From the NCBI GenBank assembly GCA_007858575.1, contig CP042279.1:6293001-6357000 (forward strand): a DNA stretch of 64,000 bases, in the 5' to 3' direction. Positions 49,189-58,133 of the stretch are shown here, in pieces. A program made the translations under genes and the position numbers. The notes beneath the pieces were generated by a model. That model had not been told where the DNA came from. It searched no databases and worked only from the letters and a program-made list of their open reading frames with translations. Each line of letters starts with the position of its first letter. Position 1 is the first letter of the stretch. Origin of the DNA: Streptomyces sp. WAC08241. Lineage in GTDB: Bacteria; Actinomycetota; Actinomycetes; Streptomycetales; Streptomycetaceae.

Positions 49189-49206
49189 GTCCGGGTAGGT
49201 TCGGGG

Positions 49207-50182
49207 GTGACTTCCGAAAGCCCCGGCCGCGTCGTCCTGCTCACCGCCAGCCACCGCGTGGCCCCCGGACTCCTGTCCTGGCCCGCGTGGCAGGCTCTGC
49301 GCGCCGCGGACCGGGTGCTCTGCCCCGACGAGCGCCACCCCCAGGTGCCGTACCTGCGGGAGGCGGGCGTCGCCGTCGAGCACGCCCTGCCCACCGCCGA
49401 GGAGCTGGTCGAGGAGTGCGCCGGGGCCGCACGGTTCTGCTCCTCGCCTCCGGCGAGGGCGACCGGCGCCTCACCGACGGCCTCGCCCGGCTCGCCGGCT
49501 CCGGCCGGGTCGCGATGCCCGAGCTCGAACTGCTCCCCGGCTCGTACGATCTGCCCGGCGCCCGGCTCCTCGACCTCGTCCAGGTCATGGACCGCGTCCG
49601 CCGCGAGTGCCCCTGGACCTCGGCGCAGACCCACGAGGGCTCGTGAAGTACGCCATCGAGGAGGCGTACGAGCTCGTGGAGGCGATCGAGGACGGGGACC
49701 GGACCGCGCTCCGGGAGGAGCTGGGCGACGTCCTGCTCCAGGTCGTCTTCCACGCCCGGATCGCCGAGGAGGACCCGGAGGAGCCGTTCTCCGTGGACGA
49801 CGTGGCCGGGACCCTGGTCGAGAAGCTGATCCACCGCCACCCGCACGTCTTCGGGGACGCGACCGCCGCGACCCCCGAGGAGGTCCACGCGCACTGGCAG
49901 CGGACCAAGGCGGTCGAGAAGCGGCGGGAGTCCGTCACCGACGGCGTGCTGCTCGGACAGCCCGGCCTCGCGCTCGCCGCGAAGCTGGCGGGCCGGGCGC
50001 GCTCGGCCGGGCTCGACGTGGCCCTCCCGGCGGACGGGGGCGTCGGGTACGAGCTGCTCGCCCTCGCCGCCCGCGCGGAGGCGGAGGGCGTCGACCCGGA
50101 GACGGCGTTGTGGGCGGCGGCCCGGACGTACCGGGACGCGATCAGGGCGGCGGAGGGGCTGGAGGAGCGGGAGGGGTCGTAG
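49207..50182 (+). CDS. mazG: MazG-type nucleoside triphosphate pyrophosphohydrolase (two frameshifts)
   Basis: GTG at 49207 gives VTSESPGRVVLLTASHRVAP, a methylase-like N-terminal extension common in Streptomyces MazG. After a shift near 49430 it reads RTVLLLASGEGDRRLTDGLA, LLDLVQVMDRVRRECPWTSA QTHEG; after another near 49640 the catalytic MazG core is YAIEEAYELVEAIEDGDRTA, LREELGDVLLQVVFHARIAE with EExxE/ExxD metal ligands. A HPHVFGD motif follows, and then a second MazG half: ALAAKLAGRARSAGLDVALP. It hydrolyses NTPs and aberrant dNTPs. Stop TAG is at 50180. Confidence 0.93.
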
Positions 50183-50242
50183 GAGGGGAGTGGGCTCCGT
50201 ACGGGCTGCCGGGGCGCGTCGGAGCGCGCTGTACCGTCGGGG

Positions 50243-51597
50243 GTGAGTGACAGCACCGCCCCGTCTTCCGTACCGGACCCCGCACCGGCCTCCGCCACGG
50301 ACCCCGCACCGGCCCCCGCCCAGGAGCCCGCGCCCGCGCTCTTCACCTGGGAGTTCGCCACCGATCCGTACCCCGCCTACGCCTGGTTGCGGGAGCACGC
50401 GCCCGTGCACCGGACGACGCTGCCCAGCGGGGTCGAGGCCTGGCTCGTGACGCGGTACGCGGACGCCCGGCAGGCCCTCGCGGACCAGCGGCTGTCCAAG
50501 AACCCGGCGCACCACGACGAGTCCCCGCACGCCAAGGGCAAGACGGGCATTCCAGGCGAGCGCAAGGCCGAGCTGATGACCCACCTGCTCAACATCGACC
50601 CGCCCGACCACACCCGGCTGCGGCGGCTCGTGTCGAAGGCCTTCACCCCGCGCCGGGTCGCCGAGTTCGCCCCGCGCGTCCAGGAGTTGACCGACCGGCT
50701 CATCGACGGCTTCGTGGAGAAGGGGAGCGCGGACCTCATCCACGAGTTCGCCTTCCCGCTCCCCATTTACGCCATCTGTGACCTGCTCGGCGTCCCCCGC
50801 GAGGACCAGGACGACTTCCGCGACTGGGCCGGGATGATGATCCGGCACGGCGGCGGTCCGCGCGGCGGTGTCGCCCGGTCGGTGAAGAAGATGCGCGGCT
50901 ATCTCGCCGAGCTGATCCACCGCAAGCGCGAAGGCCTGCGGCAAGAAGGGGCGACGACCTGATCTCGGGGCTCATCAAGGCCTCCGACCACGGCGAGCAC
51001 CTCACCGAGAACGAGGCCGCCGCCATGGCCTTCATCCTCCTGTTCGCGGGGTTCGAGACGACCGTGAACCTGATCGGGAACGGCCTGTACGCCCTCCTGC
51101 GCAACCCGGGCGAGCGTGCGCGCCTCCAGTCCTCCCTCGCCGCCGGCGAGACCGGGCTCCTGGAGACCGGCATCGAGGAGCTGCTGCGGTACGACGGGCC
51201 CGTGGAGATGGCGACCTGGCGGTACGCGACGCGGGCGCTGACCATCGGCGGGCAGGAGATCCCGGCAGGGGACCCGGTGCTCGTGGTGCTCGCCGCCGCC
51301 GACCGGGACCCGGAGCGGTTCGACGGGCCGGACGTGCTCGACCTCGCCCGGCGCGACAACCAGCACCTCGGGTACGGCCACGGCATCCACTACTGCCTCG
51401 GCGCGCCGCTCGCCCGCCTCGAAGGACAGGCCGCGCTCGCCACCCTGCTGACCCGTCTGCCGGACCTGCGGCTCGCCGCCGATCCGGCCGAACTGCGGTG
51501 GCGCGGCGGGCTCATCATGCGCGGTTTGCGCACGCTTCCGGTGGAGTTCTCCCCGTCCGTACCCCTCTCGTACGGTGACGGTCCGTCAGAAATGTGA
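50243..51597 (+). CDS. Cytochrome P450, CYP107-like (one frameshift)
   Basis: GTG at 50243 opens a Pro/Ala-rich leader, then LFTWEFATDPYPAYAWLREH. P450 landmarks are LLNIDPPDHTRLRRLVSKAF, the I-helix FILLFAGFETTVNLIGNGLY, ExxR in IEELLRYDGPVEMATWRY, and the haem loop LGYGHGIHYCLGAPLARLEG with the Cys ligand. A single base is missing near 50947. Length of about 450 aa is normal. No ferredoxin gene is adjacent. The position between mazG and rpf genes is conserved in Streptomyces; the S. coelicolor counterpart I recall is CYP107U1, implicated in sporulation, but orthology is inference. Confidence 0.92.
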
Positions 51598-51691
51598 TCT
51601 TCATGTGATCGAGTGGCCATCGACTTGTGACGAGCGTTCGAATGCCGCTACGTTTCCCGGCAGTCTCAGCCGTCACGCGAAAGGCGTACCT

Positions 51692-52839
51692 ATGCGTTCC
51701 GGGAACGGACGACACCGTCGCCCCCGTCAGGCCCCCGCCATCGTCGTCGCCGCGGGCGTGACCGGATCCGCCATGGCGCTGCCCCTGCTCGCCACCGGAT
51801 CCGCGTCCGCCGCCGACGCCGCCACCTGGGACCGCGTCGCCGAGTGCGAGTCAGGCGGTCAGTGGAGCGCCAACTCCGGAAACGGGATGTACGGCGGCCT
51901 CCAGATCACCCAGGCCGACTGGGAGCGCCACGGCGGCCTGGCGTACGCGCCCAGCTCCCGACCTGGCCAGCCGCGCCCAGCAGATCGCGGTGGCCGAGAA
52001 GGCCTCGCCAAGGGCAGCGACGCGTGGGCTACCTGTGCGCCGATCGCCGGCCTGGCGAACGACGGGAAGCCCACCGGGTGGACCCGGGCCCGGCCACCGC
52101 CCCGACGACCTCCGTGGCGCCCGTCCCCGAGTCGAACTGGAACTCGGGCGCGTCGGGCGCCTCCACGGCCGCGCCGTCCACCGGGGCGCCGTCCACCGCC
52201 GCGCCGTCCACCGGGGCGCCGAAGTCCGCCGCCCCCGCGACCGCTCCCTCCACGGCGCCGGCCACGCCGACGGCCCCCGCCGGCTCGACGGGCCCGAGCA
52301 CGCCGACCGCCCCCGCGACGCCGTCCGCGCCGTCCGGGACCACGGACCCGGCGGACCCGACGCTCCCGGCCGATCCGACCGATCCGGCCGACCCGACGGT
52401 CCCCGCCACCCCCGGTGAGACCGTTACGCCCGGTACGTCTGTTACGCCCGGCATCCCGGGAGCTGAGGGAACGTCGGCCGCGCCCGGCACGGGCAAGCAC
52501 CGGGGCGAGGCCGCTCCGGAGGAAACCGGCAAGCCGGACAGCTCCACCGAATCCGGTAGACATGCCTCTGACAAGGACAAGCTGTCCGAAGAGGCTGAAT
52601 CGACCCCGATCGCTGACGAAGCGAAGGATTCGGGCGCAACGGACAGTCAGGGCTCTTCGGGTGAATACGTCGTGCGTCCGGGTGACAGCCTTTCGGACAT
52701 CGCCCAGGCGAACGAACTGCCCGGAGGCTGGACCGCCCTCTATGACGCCAACAAGCGGACCGTGGGCACCGATCCGGACCTCATCCTTCCTGGTCAGAAC
52801 CTCGATCTGACGAAGGGTTCGACCCTGGCGGCCGGGTAG
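51692..52839 (+). CDS. Secreted Rpf-domain, LysM protein (one frameshift)
   Basis: ATG at 51692 gives MRSGNGRHRRPRQAPAIVVA and signal AGVTGSAMALPLLATGSASA. The Rpf lysozyme-like domain is ATWDRVAECESGGQWSANSG, NGMYGGLQITQADWERHGGL, with the catalytic Glu in AECESGG. A shift near 51955 joins LASRAQQIAVAEKVLAKGSD. A long low-complexity linker rich in APSTGAPSTA and DPADPT repeats spans about residues 125-300. The C-terminal LysM is YVVRPGDSLSDIAQANELPG, GWTALYDANKRTVG, DLILPGQNLDL. It cleaves peptidoglycan during spore germination. It is tandem with rpfA and is the likely rpfC-type paralogue. Confidence 0.9.
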
Positions 52840-53059
52840 TTCGTGGGCGTATGTCCGGTTCCGGGCGAGTGAGACATGAGTCTCTTTGTCCCAACTGGCC
52901 TACCGCGCCCGCAAACTCCGCTTCCGTCATCCCTCACCTGCGCAAACAGTCCCTCCGAAGGGCAAGAAGAGGCGAAATTCGTCGTATGAGCCTCTTTGAA
53001 CTTCGGGGGTCTGTGTCTACGGTCGTCATCGCTCGCCACCGCGGGCCCCGTCGACCGAA

Positions 53060-53255
53060 ACGCCGAATCCTGCCGTCGGCCGATGGGAACAGTCGTCGCG
53101 CAAGCGCCGAAGGCAGGAGCGGGGACCCAGGTAAGTGCCGGGCCCGGCCGTCCAGACACGGACGGCCGACGACCGGCTAGGGGTGAAGCCGCGTGCTAGG
53201 ACACGCGGCCGGGCAACTCTTCGGCCCGAACCCGACAGCTCACCTCGTAGGCGTC
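53060..53255 (+). ncRNA. c-di-AMP (ydaO/yuaA-type) riboswitch in the rpfA leader
   Basis: The leader contains the conserved ydaO pieces in order: CGCCGAATCCTGCC (53061-53074) that can pair with GGCAGGAG (53113), GGGGACCCAGGTAAGT, CTAGGGGTGAAGCCGC, CTAGGACACGCGGCCGGGCA, and the highly conserved 3' block GAACCCGACAGCTCACCTCG followed by TAGGCGTCGGTGAGGAG. The RBS GAGGAG lies just after it and the rpfA ATG is at 53272. In Streptomyces, ydaO riboswitches before rpfA switch it off when c-di-AMP is high. The 220 bp upstream (52840-53059) hold no gene and probably the promoter. Confidence 0.9.
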
Positions 53256-53271
53256 GGTGAGGAGAATCCCC

Positions 53272-54006
53272 ATGCTGTTTTCCGTCAAGGGCAAACACCG
53301 CCGTCCCTCCAAGGCCGCCCAGGTCGCCGCGCTCGTCGGCGTCACCGGCGTCGCCGTCGCCGCCCCGCTGATGACCGCGGGCACCGCCTCGGCCGCCACG
53401 GCCTCCGAGTGGGACCGCGTCGCCCAGTGCGAGTCCGGCGGCAACTGGTCCATCAACACCGGCAACGGCTTCTACGGCGGCCTGCAGTTCACCAACTCCA
53501 CCTGGGCCGCCTTCGGTGGCACCGCCTACGCCCCGCGCGCCGACCAGGCGTCGAAGTCCCAGCAGATCGCCGTCGCCGAGAAGGTCCTCGCGGGCCAGGG
53601 CAAGGGCGCCTGGCCGAGCTGCGGCGTGGGCCTCTCCGGCGCCTCGTACGACGGCGGCTCCGCCGAGAGCGCGCCGCAGGAGCAGCCGAAGCAGGAGCAG
53701 CCCAAGCAGGAGCGGTCGCAGCGGCAGGCGCAGCCGGAGCAGGAGCGGAAGGCCGAGCAGCCGACCACCCGCAGCCAGTCGCGCCAGGCCCCGCAGGCCG
53801 CCCCGCAGAAGACAGTCACCACCCCGACCGGCAAGACGGTCAAGAAGGGTGACGGCGAGTACAAGGTCGTGGCCGGCGACACCCTCAGTAAGATCGCCGA
53901 CGCCCAGGGCGTCGAGGGCGGCTGGGCGCAGCTCTTCGAGCTCAACGACGACATCGTCGAGAACGCCGACCTGATCTACCCGGGCCAGCAGCTCCACCTG
54001 AAGTGA
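53272..54006 (+). CDS. rpfA: Resuscitation-promoting factor A, Rpf plus LysM (intact)
   Basis: ATG at 53272 is 8 nt after GAGGAG; an in-frame GTG at 53257 would start inside the leader. MLFSVKGKHRRPSKAAQVAA leads into the signal peptide LVGVTGVAVAAPLMTAGTAS, AA. The Rpf domain is SEWDRVAQCESGGNWSINTG, NGFYGGLQFTNSTWAAFGGT, with catalytic Glu in QCESGG and Cys partner in WPSCGVG. A Gln/Glu-rich linker (EQPKQEQPKQERSQRQAQ) follows, then LysM YKVVAGDTLSKIADAQGVEG, GWAQLFELNDDIVENADLIY, PGQQLHLK. It is a muralytic enzyme aiding spore germination, controlled by the upstream c-di-AMP riboswitch. Confidence 0.95.
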   Translation: MLFSVKGKHRRPSKAAQVAALVGVTGVAVAAPLMTAGTASAATASEWDRVAQCESGGNWSINTGNGFYGGLQFTNSTWAAFGGTAYAPRADQASKSQQIAVAEKVLAGQGKGAWPSCGVGLSGASYDGGSAESAPQEQPKQEQPKQERSQRQAQPEQERKAEQPTTRSQSRQAPQAAPQKTVTTPTGKTVKKGDGEYKVVAGDTLSKIADAQGVEGGWAQLFELNDDIVENADLIYPGQQLHLK

Positions 54007-54067
54007 GCCCGGCGGGTCGCGTGAGTCCGGCGGCTCACGCGCCCCCGACGACCCTCCCGCGGTGACT

Positions 54068-54112
54068 ACCCCGGTCTGGCGCGCCACTCCCCCGTGCGCG
54101 CCGGACCGGGGT
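54068..54112. terminator. Hairpin terminator after rpfA
   Basis: ACCCCGGTCTGGCGCGC and GCGCGCCGGACCGGGGT can pair over 17 bp with a single G-T wobble, around a 12-nt loop. It starts 61 bp after the rpfA stop. Confidence 0.75.
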
Positions 54113-54123
54113 TCCCTTGCCGG

Positions 54124-54190
54124 GGGACACCTCTCGTACGGGACACCTCTCGTATGGGACACCTCTCGTACGGGACGACCCCCCGTACGG
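54124..54190 (+). repeat. Four to five 16-bp tandem repeats upstream of eno
   Basis: GGGACACCTCTCGTAC or close variants start at 54124, 54140, 54156 and, more diverged, 54172, with a partial unit at 54189. The third unit boundary differs only by T for C (CGTAT). They lie about 210 bp upstream of the eno start, just past the rpfA terminator. Possible roles are protein-binding sites in the eno promoter region or slippage-prone filler. Confidence 0.8.
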
Positions 54191-54399
54191 GACGACTCCG
54201 GGTCCCACCTGATGGTTACCGCCCGGTAGGTCTGGGGCCCTTCGTCCCGTTGTGCGTGCCCTCGGGTCCTTTTTCGTCCCAGGGGGCGGGCGCCCGGCCG
54301 GTCGGAGCCTCCGGGGCGGTTAGGCTCTTGACGCAAGGCCGAGCGACCCCGCACCGACCTTGCGTCACATCCCGCGTCACATCCCAGAAGGAGATGCTC

Positions 54400-55685
54400 G
54401 TGCCGTCCATCGACGTCGTCGTAGCCCGGGAAATCCTGGACTCCCGAGGCAACCCCACGGTCGAGGTCGAGGTCGGCTCGACGACGGCAGCACCGGCCGT
54501 GCTGCCGTTCCGTCCGGCGCCTCCACCGGTGCGTTCGAGGCCCTCGAGCTCCGCGACGGTGACCCGAACCGCTACCAGGGCAAGGGTGTCGAGAAGGCCG
54601 TCCTCGCCGTCATCGAGCAGATCGGCCCGGAGCTCGTCGGCTACGACGCCACCGAGCAGCGCCTGATCGACCAGGCCATGTTCGACCTGGACGCCACCCC
54701 GGACAAGTCCTCGCTCGGCGCCAACGCCATCCTCGGCGTCTCCCTCGCCGTCGCGCACGCCGCCTCCGAGGCCAGCGACCTCCCGCTCTTCCGCTACCTG
54801 GGCGGCCCGAACGCGCACCTGCTGCCCGTTCCGATGATGAACATCCTGAACGGCGGGTCGCACGCCGACTCCAACGTGGACATCCAGGAGTTCATGATCG
54901 CCCCGATCGGCGCGGAGTCCTTCTCCGAGGCCCTCCGCTGGGGCACCGAGGTCTACCACACCCTCAAGTCCGTCCTGAAGTCCAAGGGCCTCTCCACCGG
55001 CCTCGGCGACGAGGGCGGCTTCGCCCCGAACCTCGGCTCCAACCGCGAGGCGCTCGACCTCATCCTCGAAGCGATCAAGCAGGCCGGCTACGTGCCCGGC
55101 AAGGACATCGCGCTCGCGCTCGACGTCGCCGCCTCCGAGTTCTACAAGGACGGCAAGTACGCGTTCGAGGGCGAGTCCCGCTCGGCCGCCGAGATGACCG
55201 AGTACTACGAGGAGCTCGTCTCCGCGTACCCGCTGGTCTCCATCGAGGACCCGCTGTTCGAGGACGACTGGGCCGGCTGGAACGTCATCACCGAGAAGCT
55301 CGGCGAGAAGGTCCAGCTCGTCGGCGACGACCTGTTCGTCACCAACCCGGAGCGCCTGGCCCGGGGCATCGAGGAGAAGTCCGCGAACGCCCTGCTCGTC
55401 AAGGTCAACCAGATCGGCTCGCTGACCGAGACCCTCGACGCCGTCGAGCTCGCCCAGCGCAGCGGCTTCAAGTGCATGATGTCCCACCGCTCCGGCGAGA
55501 CCGAGGACGTCACCATCGCCGACCTGGCCGTCGCCACCAACTGCGGCCAGATCAAGACCGGCGCCCCGGCCCGCTCCGAGCGCGTCGCCAAGTACAACCA
55601 GCTCCTGCGCATCGAGGAGATCCTCGACGACGCCGCGGTGTACGCCGGCCGCAGCGCCTTCCCGCGGTTCCGCACCGCGAACTGA
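54400..55685 (+). CDS. eno: Enolase (one frameshift)
   Basis: Converts 2-phosphoglycerate to PEP in glycolysis. GTG at 54400, spaced 6 nt from AGAAGGAG, gives VPSIDVVVAREILDSRGNPT, the usual enolase start; the ATG at 54394 touches the RBS. One C is missing near 54478, after which the frame reads LDDGSTGRAAVPSGASTGAF. Substrate and metal loops are GGSHADSNVDIQEFMIAPIG, LGDEGGFAPNL, ALDVAASEF, SIEDPLFEDDW, LVGDDLFVTN, NALLVKVNQIGS and the enolase signature MSHRSGETEDVTIADLAVA. About 428 aa. The single break in an essential gene supports a sequencing-error explanation. Confidence 0.96.
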
Positions 55686-55794
55686 TCGGCACGGCAAGGG
55701 CTGAGCTTTTCCGCAGAGCAGCTTCCGTACGTCCCCGTACTCGGTCCCGTACCGTGTGCGGGGACGTCCGCGTGAACAGGGGAGGCGACACGAC

Positions 55795-56264
55795 ATGGCC
55801 GTGAAGGACCGGGACCGGTTCTCGACCGCGACCCGGATCAGGCTGCTCGGCGAGCAGACCGCCGCCCGTGTCTACCGCTCCCAGACCCGCCGTCAGGCCC
55901 GCCGCTCCCGGCTCACCGGCCGCGCCGCCTTCCTCGCCCTCGTCGTCTGCTCCCTGGTGGTGGCCCTCGCCTATCCCATGCGGAGCTACGTCTCCCAGCA
56001 GGGCGAGATCGCCGAGCAGGAGCGCCGGGCCGCCGAGGCCGCCCGGCGGGTGCAGGAACTGAGGGACGAGAAGGCCCGCCTCCAGGACCCGGCCTACGTC
56101 CGCCGCCTCGCCCGCGAGCACCTGCACTACGTGCTCCCCGGCGAGACCGGCTTCACCGTGAACGACCCCGGCGCGGAGCAGCGGCCCCGCGCCGACCAGG
56201 GGCGGCCGACCGCCCCTGGTACGACAACCTCTGGGACGGCGTGGACAAGGCCGACCGTCCCTGA
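55795..56264 (+). CDS. FtsB/DivIC-type septum formation protein (one frameshift near end)
   Basis: ATG at 55795 has GGGGAGG at 9 nt and gives MAVKDRDRFSTATRIRLLGE. One TM helix, AAFLALVVCSLVVALAYPMR, is followed by a coiled coil SQQGEIAEQERRAAEAARRV, QELRDEKARLQDPAYVRRLA and REHLHYVLPGETGF, the FtsB/DivIC layout. Near 56213 a base is missing; after it the conserved end PWYDNLWDGVDKADRP leads to TGA at 56262. It acts in the divisome with FtsL/FtsQ. It is located between eno and DUF501, as in other actinobacteria. Confidence 0.92.
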
Positions 56265-56310
56265 CACCCCGTACGACCGACGACCGACGACCTAGGCAAC
56301 CAAGGCAGAC

Positions 56311-56858
56311 ATGCAAACGCCCCTCCGCAGACCGAACGCACCGAGCCCACCGAGGCGGACGTCGCCGCCTTCGAGCTCCAGCTCGGCCGGCCGCCCCGCG
56401 GCCTGCGCGCCATCGCGCACCGCTGCCCCTGCGGGCAGCCGGACGTCGTCGAGACCGCGCCCCGGCTCCCCGACGGCACGCCGTTCCCCACCACGTACTA
56501 CCTGACCTGCCCCCGGGCGGCCTCGGCCATCGGCACCCTGGAGGCCAACGGGGTCATGAAGGAGATGCAGGCCCGGCTCGCCACCGACCCGGAGCTGGCC
56601 GACGCCTACCGGGCCGCGCACGAGGACTACCTCGCCCGCCGGGACGCCATCGAGGTCCTGGAGGGCTTCCCGAGCGCCGGCGGCATGCCGGACCGGGTCA
56701 AGTGCCTGCACGTCCTCGTCGGCCACTCGCTGGTCGCGGGCCCGGGCGTGAACCCGTTCGGCGACGAGGCGCTCGCGATGCTGCCGGAGTGGTGGGCCAA
56801 GGGCCCGTGCGTCACCCCGTGCGGGACGCCGGACGAGGACGCGGAGGAGGAGAAGTGA
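56311..56858 (+). CDS. DUF501 protein (one frameshift)
   Basis: ATG at 56311 gives MQTP; a shift within the first few codons leads to QTERTEPTEADVAAFELQLG, RPPRGLRAIAHRCPCGQPDV, VETAPRLPDGTPFPTTYYLT, CPRAASAIGTLEANGVMKEM and CLHVLVGHSLVAGPGVNPFG. The Cys-rich pattern (C-P-C-G, TCPR, KCLH, CVTPC) is the DUF501 signature; the family may bind a metal but has no known activity. The TGA overlaps the ppx GTG by 3 nt. Conserved eno-ftsB-DUF501-ppx cluster. Confidence 0.93.
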
Positions 56859-57769
56859 CCAGGGTCGCCGGAATCGACTGCGGTACGAACTCCATCCGCC
56901 TGCTCGTCGCCGACGTGCACCCGGAGACGGGCGAGCTGATCGAGCTGGACCGGCGGATGACGATCGTCCGCCTCGGCCAGGGCGTCGACCGGACCGGCCG
57001 GCTCGCCCCCGAGGCCCTGGAGCGGACCTTCGCCGCCTGCCGCGAGTACGCCGCCGTGATCGAGGAGCTGGGCGCCGAGCGGATCCGCTTCGTCGCCACC
57101 TCCGCCTCCCGCGACGCCGAGAACCGCGACGACTTCGTGCGCGGGGTCGTGGAGATCCTCGGCGTCGAGCCCGAGGTCATCACCGGCGACCAGGAGGCTG
57201 CGTTCTCCTTCGCCGGCGCCACCGGCGAGCTGCCCGGCACCGAGACCTACCTCGTCGTGGACATCGGCGGCGGCTCCACCGAGTTCGTCACCGGCACCGA
57301 CCACGTCCGGGCCGCCCGCTCGGTCGACGTCGGCTGCGTCCGGCTCACCGAGCGGCACGTCCGCCACGACCCGCCGACCGCCGAGGAGGCCGAGGCGATC
57401 CGCGCCGACGTCCGGGCCGCGCTCGACCTGGCCGCCGGGACCGTGCCGATCGACACGGCCGACGTCCTCGTCGGCCTGGCCGGATCCGTCACCACCGTCG
57501 CCGCCATCGCCCTCGGCCTCCCGGAGTACGACTCCGAGAAGGTCCACCACTCCCGGATCTCCGCCGAGCAGGTCGCCGAGGTCACCGACCGGCTCCTCGC
57601 CTCCACCCACGACGAGCGGGCCGCGATCCCCGTGATCCACCCCGGCCGGGTCGACGTGATCGTCGCCGGGGCGCTCGTCCTGAGGGAGATCGTCGAGCGC
57701 GTCGGAGCCCGCGAGGTGGTCGTCAGCGAGCACGACATCCTCGATGGGATCGCCCTATCCGTCGCATAG
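56855..57769 (+). CDS. ppx: Exopolyphosphatase / GppA-type phosphatase (intact)
   Basis: Hydrolyses polyphosphate and/or pppGpp. GTG at 56855 overlaps the DUF501 stop. VTRVAGIDCGTNSIRLLVAD is the phosphate-1 loop of the ASKHA fold; the second is LVVDIGGGSTEFVTG, with VATSASRDAENRDDF and EVITGDQEAAFSFAGATGEL between them. It continues VGLAGSVTTVAAIALGLPEY and ends GAREVVVSEHDILDGIALSV A. About 304 aa, the short actinobacterial Ppx type without the C-terminal HD domain. Intact frame. Confidence 0.95.
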   Translation: MTRVAGIDCGTNSIRLLVADVHPETGELIELDRRMTIVRLGQGVDRTGRLAPEALERTFAACREYAAVIEELGAERIRFVATSASRDAENRDDFVRGVVEILGVEPEVITGDQEAAFSFAGATGELPGTETYLVVDIGGGSTEFVTGTDHVRAARSVDVGCVRLTERHVRHDPPTAEEAEAIRADVRAALDLAAGTVPIDTADVLVGLAGSVTTVAAIALGLPEYDSEKVHHSRISAEQVAEVTDRLLASTHDERAAIPVIHPGRVDVIVAGALVLREIVERVGAREVVVSEHDILDGIALSVA

Positions 57770-58133
57770 AAGGTCGCTATCGAGCCTTCCCGCGCGGCTC
57801 CGCCGGGAAAGTTCGTGAAGTTCTTCACAAGGAAAAGGGCCCTGAGGAGGTCCGAAGGGTCTTTGGGCCCTCCGAGGTACCTCTCAGGCCCTTTCGCAGG
57901 TGCGGAGCCCGATCCGCCCGGTGTTTCCATCGCGTGAACGGGGCCTCCGGTTCAGGGTTAAGGAAGGCTCTCCGGTCCAGTTCACGGGGGTGAACAACGT
58001 TCGCCACTGCACCCCGGTTCCTTTGCAGGAACATGACCTGGATCACGTGGGCGGCGGAGTGTAGCAGAGGTGTCCCGCAACCTTGTGAAGGGGCGCACGA
58101 ACACACCCCCGGACGGGGTGGATACTCGATGGC
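57770..58133 (+). promoter_or_regulatory. 364-bp intergenic leader of ndh with imperfect inverted repeat
   Basis: No gene is seen here. AAAAGGGCCCTGAGGAGGT (57833-57851) and ACCTCTCAGGCCCTTTC (57879-57895) form a long imperfect stem that may end ppx transcription. A Rex-like operator lies just before it (57812-57830), and GTTCAC-GGGG-GTGAAC (57980-57995) is another exact palindrome. The gap is long for this gene-dense stretch and is AT-richer than its neighbours at 57810-57835. Confidence 0.6.
57812..57830. promoter_or_regulatory. Rex-type redox operator candidate upstream of ndh
   Basis: TTCGTGAAGTTCTTCACAA contains GTGAA-N4-TTCAC, matching the core of the Streptomyces Rex operator (TGTGAAC-GC-GTTCACA type). 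Rex senses NADH/NAD and represses respiratory genes, including NADH dehydrogenase genes. It lies 304 bp upstream of the ndh start, which would need a distal promoter and a long leader, so the assignment is tentative. Confidence 0.6.

Noticed and set aside
57980..57995. GTTCAC-GGGG-GTGAAC as a second Rex site
   Set aside because: The half-sites are in the reverse order relative to the Rex consensus (GTGAAC...GTTCAC). It is a genuine palindrome but not a Rex operator.
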